Positions 11,097 to 22,800 of a DNA stretch of 64,000 nt are shown one piece after another. Below the pieces are notes generated by a model. It searched no databases. It had not been told where the DNA came from and saw only the letters and a list, made by a program, of their open reading frames with translations. The stretch spans positions 66,011,001 to 66,075,000 of the forward strand of contig OY856411.1 of assembly GCA_963693085.1 (NCBI GenBank), read 5' to 3'. A program made the translations under genes and the position numbers. The stretch is from Alisma plantago-aquatica. Its lineage: Eukaryota; Streptophyta; Magnoliopsida; Alismatales; Alismataceae. Every line of letters starts with the position of its first letter. Within the stretch, counting starts at the first letter, position 1.

Positions 11097-12711
11097 TGTG
11101 AGGCCCCTAAACTCATTTAATGAGTTGAATGTGCTTAATTATCATAATTGAATATTTAAAACTCTGATCTAACCTTGATTAGTGCTAAGTATCTTGTTAA
11201 ACATCATGGAAAATCAAGAAAAGCTAAGATGTGAATTAATAGTTGAGATTGAACCACCTGAGGTAATTAATGATAATTGCAGTGTTAATCATTAAGTTAA
11301 ATAAGTGCCCAAGAAGTGATTAGTATTTTGATTATCTAAGACAAGCTAATTGTCATGTTTTTATGCCTTGGGGTTGTAGAGTATCTTGCACTTGAAAAGT
11401 TGCAAAAGAAATTGTGTTATTTGGACCTTCGAGTCAATAGTTATGACATTTTTGGTGTTTCTTGGACTTGGTTGCAAATTTTCCAGTTTTTGATTTATAA
11501 CCCTTATTTTCCTTTCTCGTTTTATCCCTTCTACTTCACGCGATAGATAGAACAAAGCAACTGACAGAGCGGCGCTCGACGGAACGGCAGCAGGCCGCAC
11601 CTAGGGTGATGGAAGGGGCGATTTTTGGGCGCCCTGGGCTTCATCCAGAAACACCTCAATTTCCTCAGGGCATAATAAAAGATGTAATACAACCATATAG
11701 CATATCTGTTTAGGGTTATACATGACGTTTCACATTGGATGATAACCCTTGTTTGATCTCTTTACATAAAGATGATGCTTAGAGCAATTAAGAGATAATA
11801 ATTATTCTTATGTTGTGGATCATAAGATTGTAAATGTGTACATACAATAGTCATGTTTATGTTGATATCTATAATGCTACTGCTGATTATAATCATGATG
11901 CTAGATATCTCATCTTGTTAGTTATGTTTAGCATCCTGGCCATGCCTTTGTAACTAGAGATGCATATATTTCTAATCATGCTTATCTAGATAGTTGTGCT
12001 TATGTTGTTAGCTCTTCTTATAATGTTGATATGTTCAATGAATTAGACATGCTCATGTTGTTAGCTATGCTATGTTACTAGACTTGCTTATGATGCTAGA
12101 ACTGCATATGCTATTGAACTGTTTATATTGTCAACAAGATAAAGGATGATAGTCTGGTTAATACTGATAGTTATTATCTGCTCCTTTATGTATTTTGTTA
12201 ATCATCAGTACTATTGATCTTATTTGTTATATCTGATTAAATGTCTTAATAGTTTAATTACATAAAATTGTTGTAATCAATAAACGTTGTTGATGGTTAT
12301 ATCTCTTGCTGGGACTGGGTCTCACTCCCGTGGTTCACCACATTTTTTTTATGTAATCGGAAGTGACAAAAAAAACATGTGGCAGCAAAGAGGAGCTATA
12401 GTAATGAATCTTTGATAAAGTTGATTAGATGTCTAGTTTGTTCTAGAGTCGTCCCTGTACTCTCAGGTCCGGGCGAGATAAAATTTGTATATACTGTTTC
12501 AAATGAATCAGACTTTTGTTAGCATATTAATACTTATTTGTGTGGCATAGTAGGGATACAAGAAAGATGTCGGGATCCTTCAAACGTTTCTGAGCGGGTG
12601 TTGATGTTGAAATCGGTTTTAATTTACCCATATTTTTGTGTATGTGATTAATTAGTGATTGATTGTGTTTTATGTTTTGAGTAATCTCGTTTAGCGTGAA
12701 GGGTCAAGACA
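11097..12711 (+). repeat. LARD-A 3' LTR with 3.46-kb internal deletion
   Basis: Positions 11097-11656 match 4086-4644, and 11657-12711 match 8102-9157. The material corresponding to 4645-8101 of the 5' LTR is absent. Both breakpoints share CCT, the sort of short homology left by illegitimate recombination. Over the shared parts I count roughly 25-30 differences in 1.6 kb, so the insertion is young although the two LTRs differ threefold in length. Confidence 0.9.
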
Positions 12712-12716
12712 ACTTG

Positions 12717-13237
12717 GGTTTCATCTTTCAACAGAAACAACTAGGTAGCATGGGAGTAATCATCAATGAACAAAATAAAATATTTATTGCCAGACAAACT
12801 TGGAACATGACAAGGACCCCATACATCAACATGCACCAAATAAAAAATATTTTTGCTACTAATCTGAGATTTTTTGGGAAATACAGTTTTGGACTGTTTG
12901 CCTAACTGACATGCCTCGCACTGAAAACTGTGCGTTCCTACACTAGAAATAACCTATCTTAATTTATCAGCTGACGGATGCCCAAGTCTGAAATACCATT
13001 ATAATTTAGAAACATAAGATGATAATGCTGAAGCCAGAGCCGTAGTGCCAATCCGTTTTAACTCATCCAAGTAGTAGAGTCCATCAGGTATTTTATGCCC
13101 CCCACAATCTTCATCCTCATGCAAAAGTCCTAAAAAACACAAGTACACGGTGCAAAGGTTAGACTGCAGTTCAGATTGTGTACAACTTTACTTACAGATA
13201 GCAAGTTTACTGGAAAATTTGGTACATATAAAGCAAA
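12717..13237 (-). pseudogene. C1 pol: GAG-pre-integrase and integrase N-half
   Basis: The minus strand gives the post-protease segment FPVNLLSVSKVVHNLNCS, then the GAG-pre-integrase zinc-binding part (HSFQCEACQLGKQSK, near 12930), then the start of the integrase core with its first catalytic Asp (LVHVDVWGPCH, near 12830) and FIDDYSH. It stops where LARD-A entered; the rest of the core resumes at 4085. Internal stops are present (for example after CVF near 13125 and after FIDDYSHAT near 12755). Confidence 0.88.
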
Positions 13238-14477
13238 CTACAGAAGGACTTGAGGAAAGATATAACCAATTTCAGATACAACAGATTTAGAACCATCAAC
13301 AAGCATAACAACAAATTTATAACAAGGATTAGACATTCTATAGAAGAGAGAACGATTGCTAGAGATATGAGAAGAGGCTCCAGAGTCAATCACCCTTTTG
13401 GCATTACCAACACTAGAAGAAGGAGCACTCAAGAAGGTAAAATCACAACCAATGTAAGTGGCAGTGTGAGCTCCAGATTCAACAACAGATGAAGAGGAAG
13501 CACCAGTCCTCTCAAGAAGGAGACGTTCCACCTCAGAGAGGATGAACTCAATAGTGGAGGCGGTCGAGTGAGCAACAGAAGGTGTTTGAGAACCACCCTC
13601 AGACACAACATTGGCCCACGTAGTTGTGCCATATTTCTTCCAACACCTATCTTCAGTATGGTTGTTGTGGCCATAAAAGTCACAGTACCGCGGAGTAATG
13701 GCACCTCCAGAAGCATTAGAAGATGAGCCACGACCAAGGGAGCACAACCAAGCGACCCACATCCCCGTCCAAGAGAAGAAGACCGGTTGTCCGGAGGTCG
13801 ACCGCGATCCTTACCATGACCACGACCAGACATAGTAGCAAGAGCAGTAGTGTCACTAGTGTTAGAAGGAAAATCTGACGAGGAAGTCGACAGTCCTTGT
13901 AGATGATGAAAAGCACTTACCAATGTGGGTAAAGAATCACTGGTGAGAATCAGGTCAACCACACCAACATATGAGTCAGGAAGGCTGTAGTTCCTCTTCC
14001 GCTGTTGCATCGTGGCTAAGTCAATAGATAAGGGATGAAGATTCTCAAGCTCAGCCTAGACGCCTTTAAAGGTCAAAAAATAATCAGCAATATCTGGCCA
14101 GTAAAGTGCAGGTGGGACAACTGTTTATTCAGGTCATACACCTTCATATTCTTACTATGCGAGTAGGTGTTGACCAGTTGATCCCACATCCCCTTGGCAG
14201 TCGGGAGACAAAGTAGAGTAACGCTGATGTGAGTTTAACTGTTGTTCAGAATCCACATCATCATGGTCTAGTCATCCTTGACCAGTCATCATAGATTTTT
14301 TTTTCTCCTTGGACTCGGCAGTACGGGGTGGAGTAGGATGCGAAGCCTCAGTTAGATGGGAATGCTTGCCTTGTGACTTCACAAAGATCTCCATGGAGCA
14401 AACCCAATGTTGGTAGTTGCACCCATCTAGCTTCACAATAGTCACTGATGACTAAAGTCGTCACAGGAGGAAGCCAT
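13238..14477 (-). pseudogene. C1 gag-protease
   Basis: A minus-strand ATG at 14477 is followed in broken frames by the copia gag N-terminus KLDGCNYQHWVCSMEIF (near 14400), then a UBN2-type gag body, the zinc knuckle RYCDFYGHNNHTEDRCWKKYG-like segment (near 13650), and the protease active site VIDSGASSHISSN (near 13390). The second cysteine of the C-X2-C-X4-H-X4-C knuckle is Tyr. The frame is open from 13762 to 13238 but has shifts and stops upstream, so the product would be truncated. Confidence 0.88.
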
Positions 14478-14930
14478 GAGGGAGACCAAGTCCAAAAATG
14501 GCAGAGAACACCAGCAAGAGTCAGAACTGCCTAGATCCTCTGGCTAGGCGGTAGCAGGCAGATAGAGCAACTGGAAGGACCAACTTACATGAAAATTAAG
14601 CCAAGGCGCAATAGAGAACCCGGAGGCACAAGGTCCGACGCGAGCAGAAAGAAAGGGTAGGTCTCCAAAGACCCTCAACATGAACAGTCGGATCATAAAC
14701 AACGATCGTGTGGGCTGCACTAATAAGCCAGGCCCACACGCGGAGGGCTGCCAGTGGCAGCGGCAGGAGCACCAGGCAGCACGGCTGCAGGCTAGCGCCA
14801 AGGCGGCGGCAGCATCCGGCGACGGGCGGGGCGGTGTTGGGCGGGGCGGCGGCGGACGGGTGGGGGACGCCGCCAGGGAAGAGAGAGAGAGAGAGGGCGG
14901 CGACTACAGGGCGGGTGGTGGCTAGAGCAC

Positions 14931-14944
14931 CTTCTCTGGTACCA
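14931..14944 (-). promoter_or_regulatory. C1 primer binding site
   Basis: The minus strand reads TGGTACCAGAGAAG three bases after the 5' LTR end. This is the initiator-Met tRNA type site with one change from TGGTATCAGAG. Confidence 0.8.
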
Positions 14945-14947
14945 TCT

Positions 14948-15083
14948 TGAAATGTATGTAAGGGTTAGGGTGCACAATGTATTCATCCCATATATTTATA
15001 AAAAGAACCATTACACAGAGGTCCTCATAGAATAGAAAAATAACAAGTGAATATAAAGAAATTAAATAAAACACTATTTAACA
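14948..15083 (-). repeat. C1 5' LTR (136 bp)
   Basis: On the minus strand it starts TGTTAAATAGTG and ends ACATTTCA. It contains a TATA-like TATAAATATATGG near 14990, the probable promoter of the element. The length is short but within the copia range. The GC-rich leader between it and gag (14540-14930) contains a GA microsatellite near 14880. Confidence 0.88.
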
Positions 15084-15310
15084 TGGTTTTAAGGCTAGAT
15101 GTTTGTCTCTGTCTAAGCAAGCTGCAGATGGTATTCTACCATGCACCAGAATGAGGGGGAGTACTAAGAGTTGATAAGTTATAATGGATTTATTCTCTGT
15201 TTACTATATGTGCCTAAGTATGTTGGCCCATCAATTTTGGCACCCTTCTATATACAGGAGTTCACTGATGAATTAAATCTCTTTACCTCCTATGCACTCT
15301 CTAACAAATA
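15084..15310 (+). mobile_element. Copia 3'-end fragment (pol tail, polypurine tract, LTR)
   Basis: The plus strand reads a Pol-like tail (about 15110-15150, ending HAPE then stop), then ATGAGGGGGAGTACTAAG, then TGATAAGTTATAATGG... to ...CTCTCTAACA near 15306. A stop followed by GAGGGGGAGT is the usual 3' end of copia pol plus polypurine tract. The sequence after it would be a short LTR. It shares TATGTTGGCCCAT-like wording with the LTR fragment at 21407. No other part of this element is attached. Confidence 0.5.
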
Positions 15311-15829
15311 TATTCGGCCACAAATTGAACTAGGCCGTTAAAGTAAGCCCCTGACTAAGAAAAAGACAAAATAGACAATGCAAATCCTCGCTGACCCACT
15401 AAACTCTCATCCAATATCTCCTTACACATAAACCCTCCTTCCAATCCTCATCACCTCTCTCCCTGCTGATTCCGCCTCCTTTATTCCTCCCTAACTAGAC
15501 AAAGCACCAGAAAAAGCTAGATGGGGGAAGAAATGACAGTAGCGGTTGCCAATGTGAAGCAGCAGCAAATGCTGTCGCTGCAAGGAGCCGCAGAAAACAC
15601 CACTGCCGCTGATACAACCGCAAGTAGAAACAACTAATGCCATTACTGCAGCAAGAAGCAGCAATAAACATCGAAGTTGTAGTCTCGAGCAACAACATCG
15701 AGAGCTTTAGCTGCTGGGGTGCGCATCAAAAAGCATTACTACTTGCGGTAGCAACCATCAATACTGCCACCATAAGCTGGGTAGCATCTACTGCCCTCCT
15801 CCCTTTCCTCCTTCCCCTTACTCGTCTTC
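15311..15829. other. Unassigned, CAG/GCA-rich stretch
   Basis: Contains CAGCAG/GCAGCA-rich sequence (15540-15780) with short ORFs on both strands that read as low-complexity peptides. I recognise no domain. It could be a decayed 5' leader of a retroelement or of a gene fragment. Confidence 0.3.
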
Positions 15830-16020
15830 CTTAGAGGCTTACACCTCTTGAGCGCCTCGGCGCCTTGGGCCTATTTGTTTGCCTTGCAAAAATGAGGCAC
15901 ACACCATGGGGAGATGAGACTAGGCACACACCTTAGGGCATACGATTGTCTGCTTTCTCTCTAGGTGTACGCCTTTGGTGCTTCAAGGTGTGCCTTTTCT
16001 AACGTGAACCTTTTCTAATG
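15830..16020. repeat. GAGGCG/CGCCTC-rich repeat segment
   Basis: Repeated short words such as GAGGCTTACACCTC, GCGCCTCGGCGCC and TGTACGCCT in both orientations, like the blocks at 17878-18030 and 18490-18590. Probably part of the same DNA-transposon family. Confidence 0.5.
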
Positions 16021-17877
16021 ATCTAAAATACAAAAAATAAATCTCGTATCGAGATCAAAATCACATAAGCCGATTTCCAACGTCTTTAGTTTACCGTCTT
16101 TAGTTCACCTAGAGGAGCATCATAGCCACAATCAACCAAGTACATGTGGAATCCAGATGTTAGAGTAAAAGAATTCCCGTCAAGTATGCAGCCACATCAG
16201 GTAAATATAAACAATAGCAATCTAACCATCTAACAAAAAATTCGTGTAATCAGTTTGTCTTTCATCATCATCATAATGGCAACAATATCATATTTTTATA
16301 TTCAGCCAAGGAGTCATTTCGGTACTAGATACCTATAGTCAATCTTTAGGAGCGAACAGTCAACCTAGAGGTTGTGAATGACCCAGAATGAATAATCCAA
16401 TCCAAAGGTTTGTATTAACACTAACTTCACAAGCTGTGATCCAGTCGGAGGGTATAGACAACCCTGAGGTTGCAGTGTACCTCAAAGAAGAAAATGCTCA
16501 TTCATTTCAGCTGCCCATGTCTGAGCACATTCACCTAAAGTATACCAACAATCAGTGCAATTCAAGAAAGAATAACAATGCTTAGCAAAATAAAAGGACA
16601 AATGATTTCTACTCTCACATAATATTTTCATAGCATGCAATGAAATAATAAAATTAATGTGTTAATTGATACTATATTTAAGTGTATTATACACCGCCTT
16701 TCCTTATAACAAAGGGCTGCTAGAAATACAGAAAAGACTAGTGAAGGGGTATCTGGTCATAAAATACCATTTGGCATTATGTATATGTTCTTTACGACAG
16801 GATGACATAAATTTATCTATTCTAACTTGGTCACATGGAAGAAAATGTCCGATTTCGACGTGGCCATGTGAACAGAAGTTTCAAAAAAATTTGACGGAAA
16901 TTTTGACAGATCCGTTCCTGGCATTTCGATGGCCAAATGCACGAATTAATTAATGAAAGTTTACGAGGATGATTTACTAGTGTAAATCTATTCATATATG
17001 TAATAATATTCTCTACATGATATGTGGAGGGATCCTGATGTCTGAGTAAAGAAAGCTAAACTATTTTGCTGGGAAATTCAATGGGGAATTCGATAGTGAA
17101 ATGAATGAATTAAGTCGTCATGGTTTGCAAGAACAATATATAGACAGGTTGTACAGAAGCATTGCTAGTATGTGAGTGAGTATTATGGAACTCACAACTT
17201 ACTACAAGTCTACAACATATCAATAAACCATACAACTGTGTACAAATAAAATCATATATTGATGTTGGAGGAAGGGTCTTACATGTGTGAGTGAACAGAA
17301 GTTGAACTGTTTCGATGGAGATATCAATGCCAATTCCGGTGACATAAGGAATTATCTTATAAGAAAGTTCAAGCACAATCTATTACATCTTACAAAATTG
17401 GATATCAATCTATTGCAGCATAAGAAAATGTATTGATTACTTCATTGAAACTAGAGTGGTGTGATGGCTGATTAGGCACATTACCCCAAACCGACGGTTC
17501 TTCTTCAAACATAAGCTGGGTTATATGATTGACTTATATAATCAAACTCATTTTATCTGATATGTGCCTCATGTCCTATCTATTGTTGCACACTTGTGGA
17601 GGGTGTAAAGGTGCGGGGTTAGAGGAGACAATGCTTCTCTAGAGCTCTGAATTGGTCATCCTTATCATATCCAAATACTCTTTATTGTTACAAGTTGCAA
17701 CTAATTCAGAATGAAAAATGCAATACTAGTTATATTTTGTGAGTTTGCTATGTGAAATATCCAATTAATTATGATACTACTTAATCTAGAGAATTAACTA
17801 TTAGATTCCCTAATTTGGGTAGTTCTACAACTTGTAAAACACCTAATTTTGGGATAAAAGTTATAGTATTAATCCCA
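16021..17877. other. Unassigned AT-rich sequence
   Basis: No recognisable domain in any frame and no terminal repeats that I can pair. The longest ORFs (65-95 codons at 16388-16585, 16666-16953 and 17110-17376 minus) have no known motif. It may be the interior of a GAGGCG-repeat element bounded by 15830 and 18590. Confidence 0.3.
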
Positions 17878-18431
17878 TGGAAAAAAGCGCGCCCTGAGGC
17901 GCTAGAGTCGTACGCCTTGAGGCGAGGCACACTCAGGGACGCCCCAAGGCTTAAGCCATAATCACTTTTTCAGAGGCAGACGCCTCATTTTTCAAGAGGC
18001 GTAAGCCTCTGCCTGCCACCTAAAACTGATGGTTTGCTGTACTATTTGGACTGTTATTGGGCCCAATCCAAGTGGTATTTATTCAAATAGAAGACCTCCA
18101 CCTCCAGGCAACCAGGAAGTATCAGTCTTGGGGCTGCTCCAGCCCTTGTTGGTGGCTGTGGTGGCTAATCCAACTGCTGGTGGCCAAGTTGTGCTACACG
18201 TCAGTGCTATACTATTTTTTGATTTGATTATTTAGTTATATATATATAACTTATATATATAGACATATATTATATATACATATATGATACACATAGATAC
18301 ATACATATCCATATATAATTATATATATGTATATATATATGTCACAATATATATATATATATATGTATGTATATATATGTATATGTGTGTGTATATACAA
18401 ATATATATGTGTGTGTGTGTGCATACATATA

Positions 18432-18494
<63 letters not shown>

Positions 18495-18590
18495 GCCTCG
18501 GTACATTTTGAGGCATACACCTCGTCCGCCTTGAGGCTTACGCCTCGCCTCGCCGAAACAAAAATGCCTCATTACGCCTCACACTTTTTT
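17878..18590. mobile_element. Putative small non-autonomous DNA element with GAGGCGTACGCCTC repeats
   Basis: The left block (17878-18030) begins GGAAAAAAGCGCGCCCTGAGGCG. The right block (18490-18590), read in reverse complement, begins GAAAAAAGTGTGAGGCG. The ends are thus imperfect terminal inverted repeats, followed on both sides by GAGGCG/CGCCTC palindromic words. I could not find a convincing target duplication, and no transposase is present. Superfamily (MULE, hAT or foldback) is undetermined. Confidence 0.45.
18236..18493. repeat. (TA)n/(TG)n microsatellite
   Basis: Almost pure alternating TA with embedded GTGTGT and CATACATA stretches, ending in an unbroken TA run at about 18434-18493. 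ORFs rich in Tyr/Ile over it are translation artefacts. Confidence 0.97.
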
Positions 18591-20823
18591 CAGCATTTAT
18601 TAATCCAATAGAGTAGAAGTGAAAGATCGTAGTACATTAGTCTGGACAATTGTTTATGTGCCTTAGATGTAAGCTACAAGACCCCCAAGCAATATCTCCT
18701 CTCCAATCAAATAATAACAAACACACAGTCAACATACATCATTTTTCAAATAATTCACATTTTTTTTAAAAATGGTGAAATTTTTTGAAATTCGTGCCCA
18801 AAGTGGGAGAAGTTCATTGAAATCGTCAAAATTTCTCAAAATTCATGACAAGGTCAGAAGCACCTCCATTTCTATATCCGGTCACCATCAAAATCAAAAT
18901 TTTGGTCGAACCAAAATTTTGAATTATGCTTGGTAGTTTGCCGTGTGAAAGGCATAAGTGAGCCGGTTTGTGGGCCTGATAGTTACTAAATAACTTAGAT
19001 TAGAACTCGACAACAATGTCATGAAGTTAGTAATATTGAGTTATCATCTATGTTATCATAAGAACAAAGGTTTTATGTATGAGATACATTTATCAACAGA
19101 TGAAAGTATCAACTTTTCTTCTTATTAGGAGGCAAAAAGAACAACCTAATAGATAAGAAAAAATAATTGTAGACCTGAAAGAAATTACATGAATCATGGA
19201 TTACCTATATGAGTACCTACATTAGCTAAGGGTGTTATCCCACAGTAGAAACAATTGATCTCTTCTCAGTCCTTGTGTACTGCCATCCGTACACCACATT
19301 CTATATGGTACCATCACCACCTCTTTTCCCAACACAACTGTTGTCTTGGCTCACTCATCTCGACCACACCATGTCGCTTCTGGAATCAACTCTCTCCACT
19401 CCATAGACGATTGTCGTATTAAAAAAAGGAGAGAGCAAGAACTATTGGCCACAACTAGAAGGTTTCACAAAAGGGAAATATACAAGAGGTTACTGATTAC
19501 TGCTGGGAGAGAGTCCAACATGTAATTGTGTTTACCCTGCCTAGTGAAAAAAGAACTCTGTTTGCAGTTGCAAAAGGGACAGTACTTGCTAACAACCTCC
19601 AGGGGACCTAGCAACAACATGAGTCCACATGGATGCCTCCACCATCCATAGGTCCCTTCACGGATGTTACCGCCAACCTCTAGTCAGTGTACGGTTAGCT
19701 ATCTTTGATTCCTACTATAAAAAAGCCCAAACATATTTTTCAAATAGTTGGATCCGTGGATCATGGGACACACATTACATTTCCAAAGGGGCTATCAACC
19801 TCAACATCAATTGATCAAAGAAGAAAAGAAAATCATGAGAGATTCTACTTCACTTGATTAATCACGCTTTTTCTTATCCACTATAGACTTAGTACACTTG
19901 CGACGGGTTCATATGGTGTTTGTATGTCTTCCGACCACAAAATTAACAAGTCCCAATTTGTGCGAGGTTTTCCATGTGATTAATACCAATTAGGAAAAAA
20001 TCATACAATTTACTTTCCAATTCGAATGCCTTTATGTGCTTCAATCATTTATTATCTTATCCATAATGATGTATGTGGCCTATCCACACTATTGATTTCA
20101 ACGAATATACTATTTATCACTTACATGGATGCTTTATTTCAAAGGTATTGATTGTACTTGTTTATAGTTGGTTTGGGATGTTTGATGTGTTTTAAGTCTT
20201 TTCACAAAATGATCAAAACATGATACATTTTAAATATGAAATTCAATACATACAAATGGAGAATGATGAATTATAATATATTTTGATGCTCAATTCCTAG
20301 AGGAGCATCTTTAGAATGACTAGTTTTTTTTACAAAAATTATCTACAACATATAATTGTCAATGACTAATAAGAGTAGGAGGGGAGATATATTGATGGTG
20401 TGTTAGAAGAAGAGGAGGGAGGGAGAATACATTGTTTATGTTCCTTTATATATCAAATATCTATATTTATTTTATATATCAAATAATTATGAGCCTATGG
20501 TGTGCATGTTGTGCACATTGTATGTGCAGACCTAAAAAAATGAACACATCTTACCTGTGTCCACTACATGTCCAATTGTGTCCACTGTGTGTTTGCATCA
20601 AACATGTGTCGGTGATGACCACAACTACCCCATGGAAGTGTCTGTGAAGTGGTGAGACTTGAAGAGATGACAACATCGTAGACCAATGCTCTTAGGACCT
20701 TGTTCCACTTCCACATAAAAACATTGTTGTATTTTGATGAGTCTTTTTCATTTAAATTCAAATTAGTTCACACCACAAAATGCCTCAATGTTTGACTTGT
20801 TAATAAAGGCTTTAGTTTGATTT
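18591..20823. other. Unassigned AT-rich sequence
   Basis: No known domain in six frames. Near 18770-18920 there is a run of AAATTTT-like inverted words (CAAAATTTTGGT, ACCAAAATTTTG). ORFs at 19629-19814 and 20432-20761 are short and unsupported. Confidence 0.3.
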
Positions 20824-21075
20824 TTGATGTTGACTCTTTCAACACTGGTAACATATATTGATTATGTTAGAGTTGTCTCTGTTGCAACCCGTCTTGACTG
20901 GCTATTGTTTCAGTTAGATTTCAAGAGGGCTCTCTTACATGGTGATCTTAATGAAGAGGCTGATATGCAAAAACCCTTGGGATATCTTGTTGAGGGGAAG
21001 TCTACCAAGGTTTGCCAACTCAAATGATCTGATATGACCTGAAATAATCACCAGACCGTGTTTAGTAAGCTTAGT
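20824..21075 (+). pseudogene. Copia reverse transcriptase fragment
   Basis: The plus strand gives VRVVSVATRLDWLLFQLD, FKRALLHGDLNEE and KVCQLK, followed after a frameshift by YDLK-SP. These correspond to the RT block LDWPLHQLDVKNAFLHGDL...KVCKLKKSLYGLKQSP of copia. Stops and a shift after 21027 disable it. It ends against an LTR in the opposite orientation at 21079, so it is a separate remnant. Confidence 0.82.
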
Positions 21076-21078
21076 AGT

Positions 21079-21248
21079 TGTTGGAAAATTATTAGATAGA
21101 TGACATATTCACAATTGTTTAATACAAGACAAACCTCTCTTGTATATAGGAGAAGGTGAACATGACTCTAGAGATTTCCAAACCTGAGTAGACTCTATAT
21201 GGGCCTATAGACTTCGACTCATATATAATATGACTTATACTTCTAACA
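21079..21248 (-). repeat. Copia LTR (170 bp) with polypurine tract
   Basis: On the minus strand the sequence upstream is AACTTATAGGGGG (polypurine tract, about 21249-21261) followed by TGTTAGAAG... and ending ...TTTTCCAACA at 21079, so it is a 3' LTR with TG...CA ends. CTCCTATATAC near 21145 is TATA-like. Internal sequence continues only to about 21350. A related, more decayed LTR lies at 30716-30872. Confidence 0.75.
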
Positions 21249-21406
21249 CCCCCTATAAGTTGGAACATGGGAGAATCACATGCCCAACTTGGACGACAGA
21301 CATAAACGAACAATAAAAAAGTTATGACCAAAACTTGATAGCCCCAGACTTAGAACCACATGTGCACTCCCCACACTTTAATATTAGTAGAGAGTATGTT
21401 TATTTA

Positions 21407-21961
21407 TGATATTAAATGTCTTTATAATATGGGACCAAGTATGTGTTGGCCCATTAGGTTTAGGTTGTATCCTGTAGCGTTGTACCCTTCCCTGTTCTTC
21501 TATATATAGTAGGGTCTCTCTTCACATGGTATGAGAGCATCCATCCTAGGGACCAAAACTCTATAAGAGAGAGAGAAATAAAAGGGGCGCCCCCTTGCAG
21601 GCGGCCGCTGCCCTTGGCGGAGATTGGCTACCCGCAGGAAAATTTCTGATCATTCTCTCCATTCCTTGATTGCATCATCTCCTATTCCCTATCATCCGCT
21701 CCCTATCTATTTTATTGCCGCTGCCCTGCTGCCTGCTCTCCATCTATTGCCATCTATCCAACCACCCTATAATGCCTAGCCGCCAGCCCTACTCATTGTC
21801 GCAGCCACCGAGTGCTTTGCTACTGCTTCTTGCCTAGAAAAGGCTGTCATAACCACTGCTTACTAATGCCTTGCCTGTGCCGGTGGTCCTCAGTACTGCT
21901 GTTGCCGCATGTTTCTTCACTGTCCCTTTCCGCCAATCTACCCGTTGTCTGAGTTCATTGC
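21407..21961 (+). mobile_element. Copia 5'-end fragment (LTR end, primer site, leader)
   Basis: An LTR-like stretch with a TATA-like CTATATATAG at about 21500 ends ...CTCTTCACA at 21526. It is directly followed by TGGTATGAGAGC (21527-21538), an initiator-Met primer site with one change, and a GC-rich leader to 21961. It is cut off there by LARD-B1. No gag coding is certain. The LTR start is uncertain; TGATATTAAATG at 21407 is one candidate. Confidence 0.6.
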
Positions 21962-22800
21962 TGTAACGACCGCCACCAAACTGACAGCCAAATCGTTAAT
22001 AAATATGCAGAATAATCATAAGCAGTGGATTAACAAAAATCACTAAAAATTAAAATCATTTTGCAAAGAGATCCATTTCTAGGAAAACTCTTTAAGGAAG
22101 AACCAAAACATGATATTCATCATTGATCATATTGTACATACACTATACCATCTCTTTTAGAGGATAACATAGAACAGTTGCTTTCTCAAAACATATACTT
22201 AAAGCAACATCTAACCTTGGGGCATACAAGCCAAAATCTTAGATTGTTCATAAAACCAACACGTACCAAATCCATGGACCTAAGAGTACATAGATGGAAC
22301 ATAAGACTTCTTTCTATAATATATGATAGAAAGTACACTCAACTTGAGCTATCACTGTTGTCCCTGCTGCTGAAGTTATCCCTCTACAGTATGGTCTCCA
22401 CACCCCTCGTACACGTCCACCTAAAAAAATATGGATCCCACAGGGTGAGATAATTGTCCTAGCGAGAGATATAACTCTCCGCCAACAATGTTATTGTCAC
22501 AGTTAAATAGTATTAAACTGAGCAGAGGATAAGCAGTTTAGAACATTCTCGTCTTTTAAAGCATTACAACTATCTATCATAGAGTAGTAAATCATGTATT
22601 CACTTTATAAGGAATATGAAGAACATTTATATCATTTATCCATTATACTATTTAAACATCTCAAGCTCATCTTGTGATACTCATTATCATGGTATGACAT
22701 CCATGAATCATTCTCATTTCTATCTGTTGGCCTCATCCAATCTGCTAACCAGATATTGACTTATACCAGTCATGTGAATATGCATCATCATAATATGTTT

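Larger units (their letters stand above)
4086..12711 (+). mobile_element. LARD-A: non-coding large-LTR retrotransposon
   Basis: The complete insertion is bounded by direct ACTTG (4081-4085 and 12712-12716), a 5-bp target duplication. Both ends carry an LTR starting TGTGAGGCCCC. A primer site follows the 5' LTR at 9162. The internal region (9158-11096) has no gag or pol domain in any frame. A very long LTR with a short non-coding interior is the pattern described for plant LARDs, which move using enzymes of an autonomous gypsy partner. Relatedness to LARD-B1/B2 is visible in the LTR ends and interior. Confidence 0.88.
1561..15083 (-). mobile_element. Degenerate Ty1/copia retrotransposon C1 (split)
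   Basis: Read on the minus strand the element runs 5' LTR (14948-15083), tRNA-Met primer site, gag, protease, integrase, RT, RNase H, polypurine tract, 3' LTR (from 1624). That is the copia gene order. The two LTRs share TGTTAAATAGTGTTTTATTT and the following GAGGAC region. Two later events broke it: LARD-A entered the integrase gene between 4085 and 12712, and a CACTA end truncates the 3' LTR at 1560. All coding segments carry stops or frameshifts. The far end of the 3' LTR and the target duplication are not in the window. Confidence 0.9.

Noticed and set aside
13250..13492. Plus-strand ORF of 80 codons
   Set aside because: It is the antisense shadow of the C1 gag-protease region.
18251..18572. 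Overlapping Tyr/Ile-rich ORFs on both strands
   Set aside because: They translate the TA/TG microsatellite and have no independent coding signal.
21079..21248. Reading the LTR and the RT fragment at 20824-21075 as one element
   Set aside because: RT is on the plus strand but the polypurine tract next to the LTR (21249 onward) sets the LTR on the minus strand.
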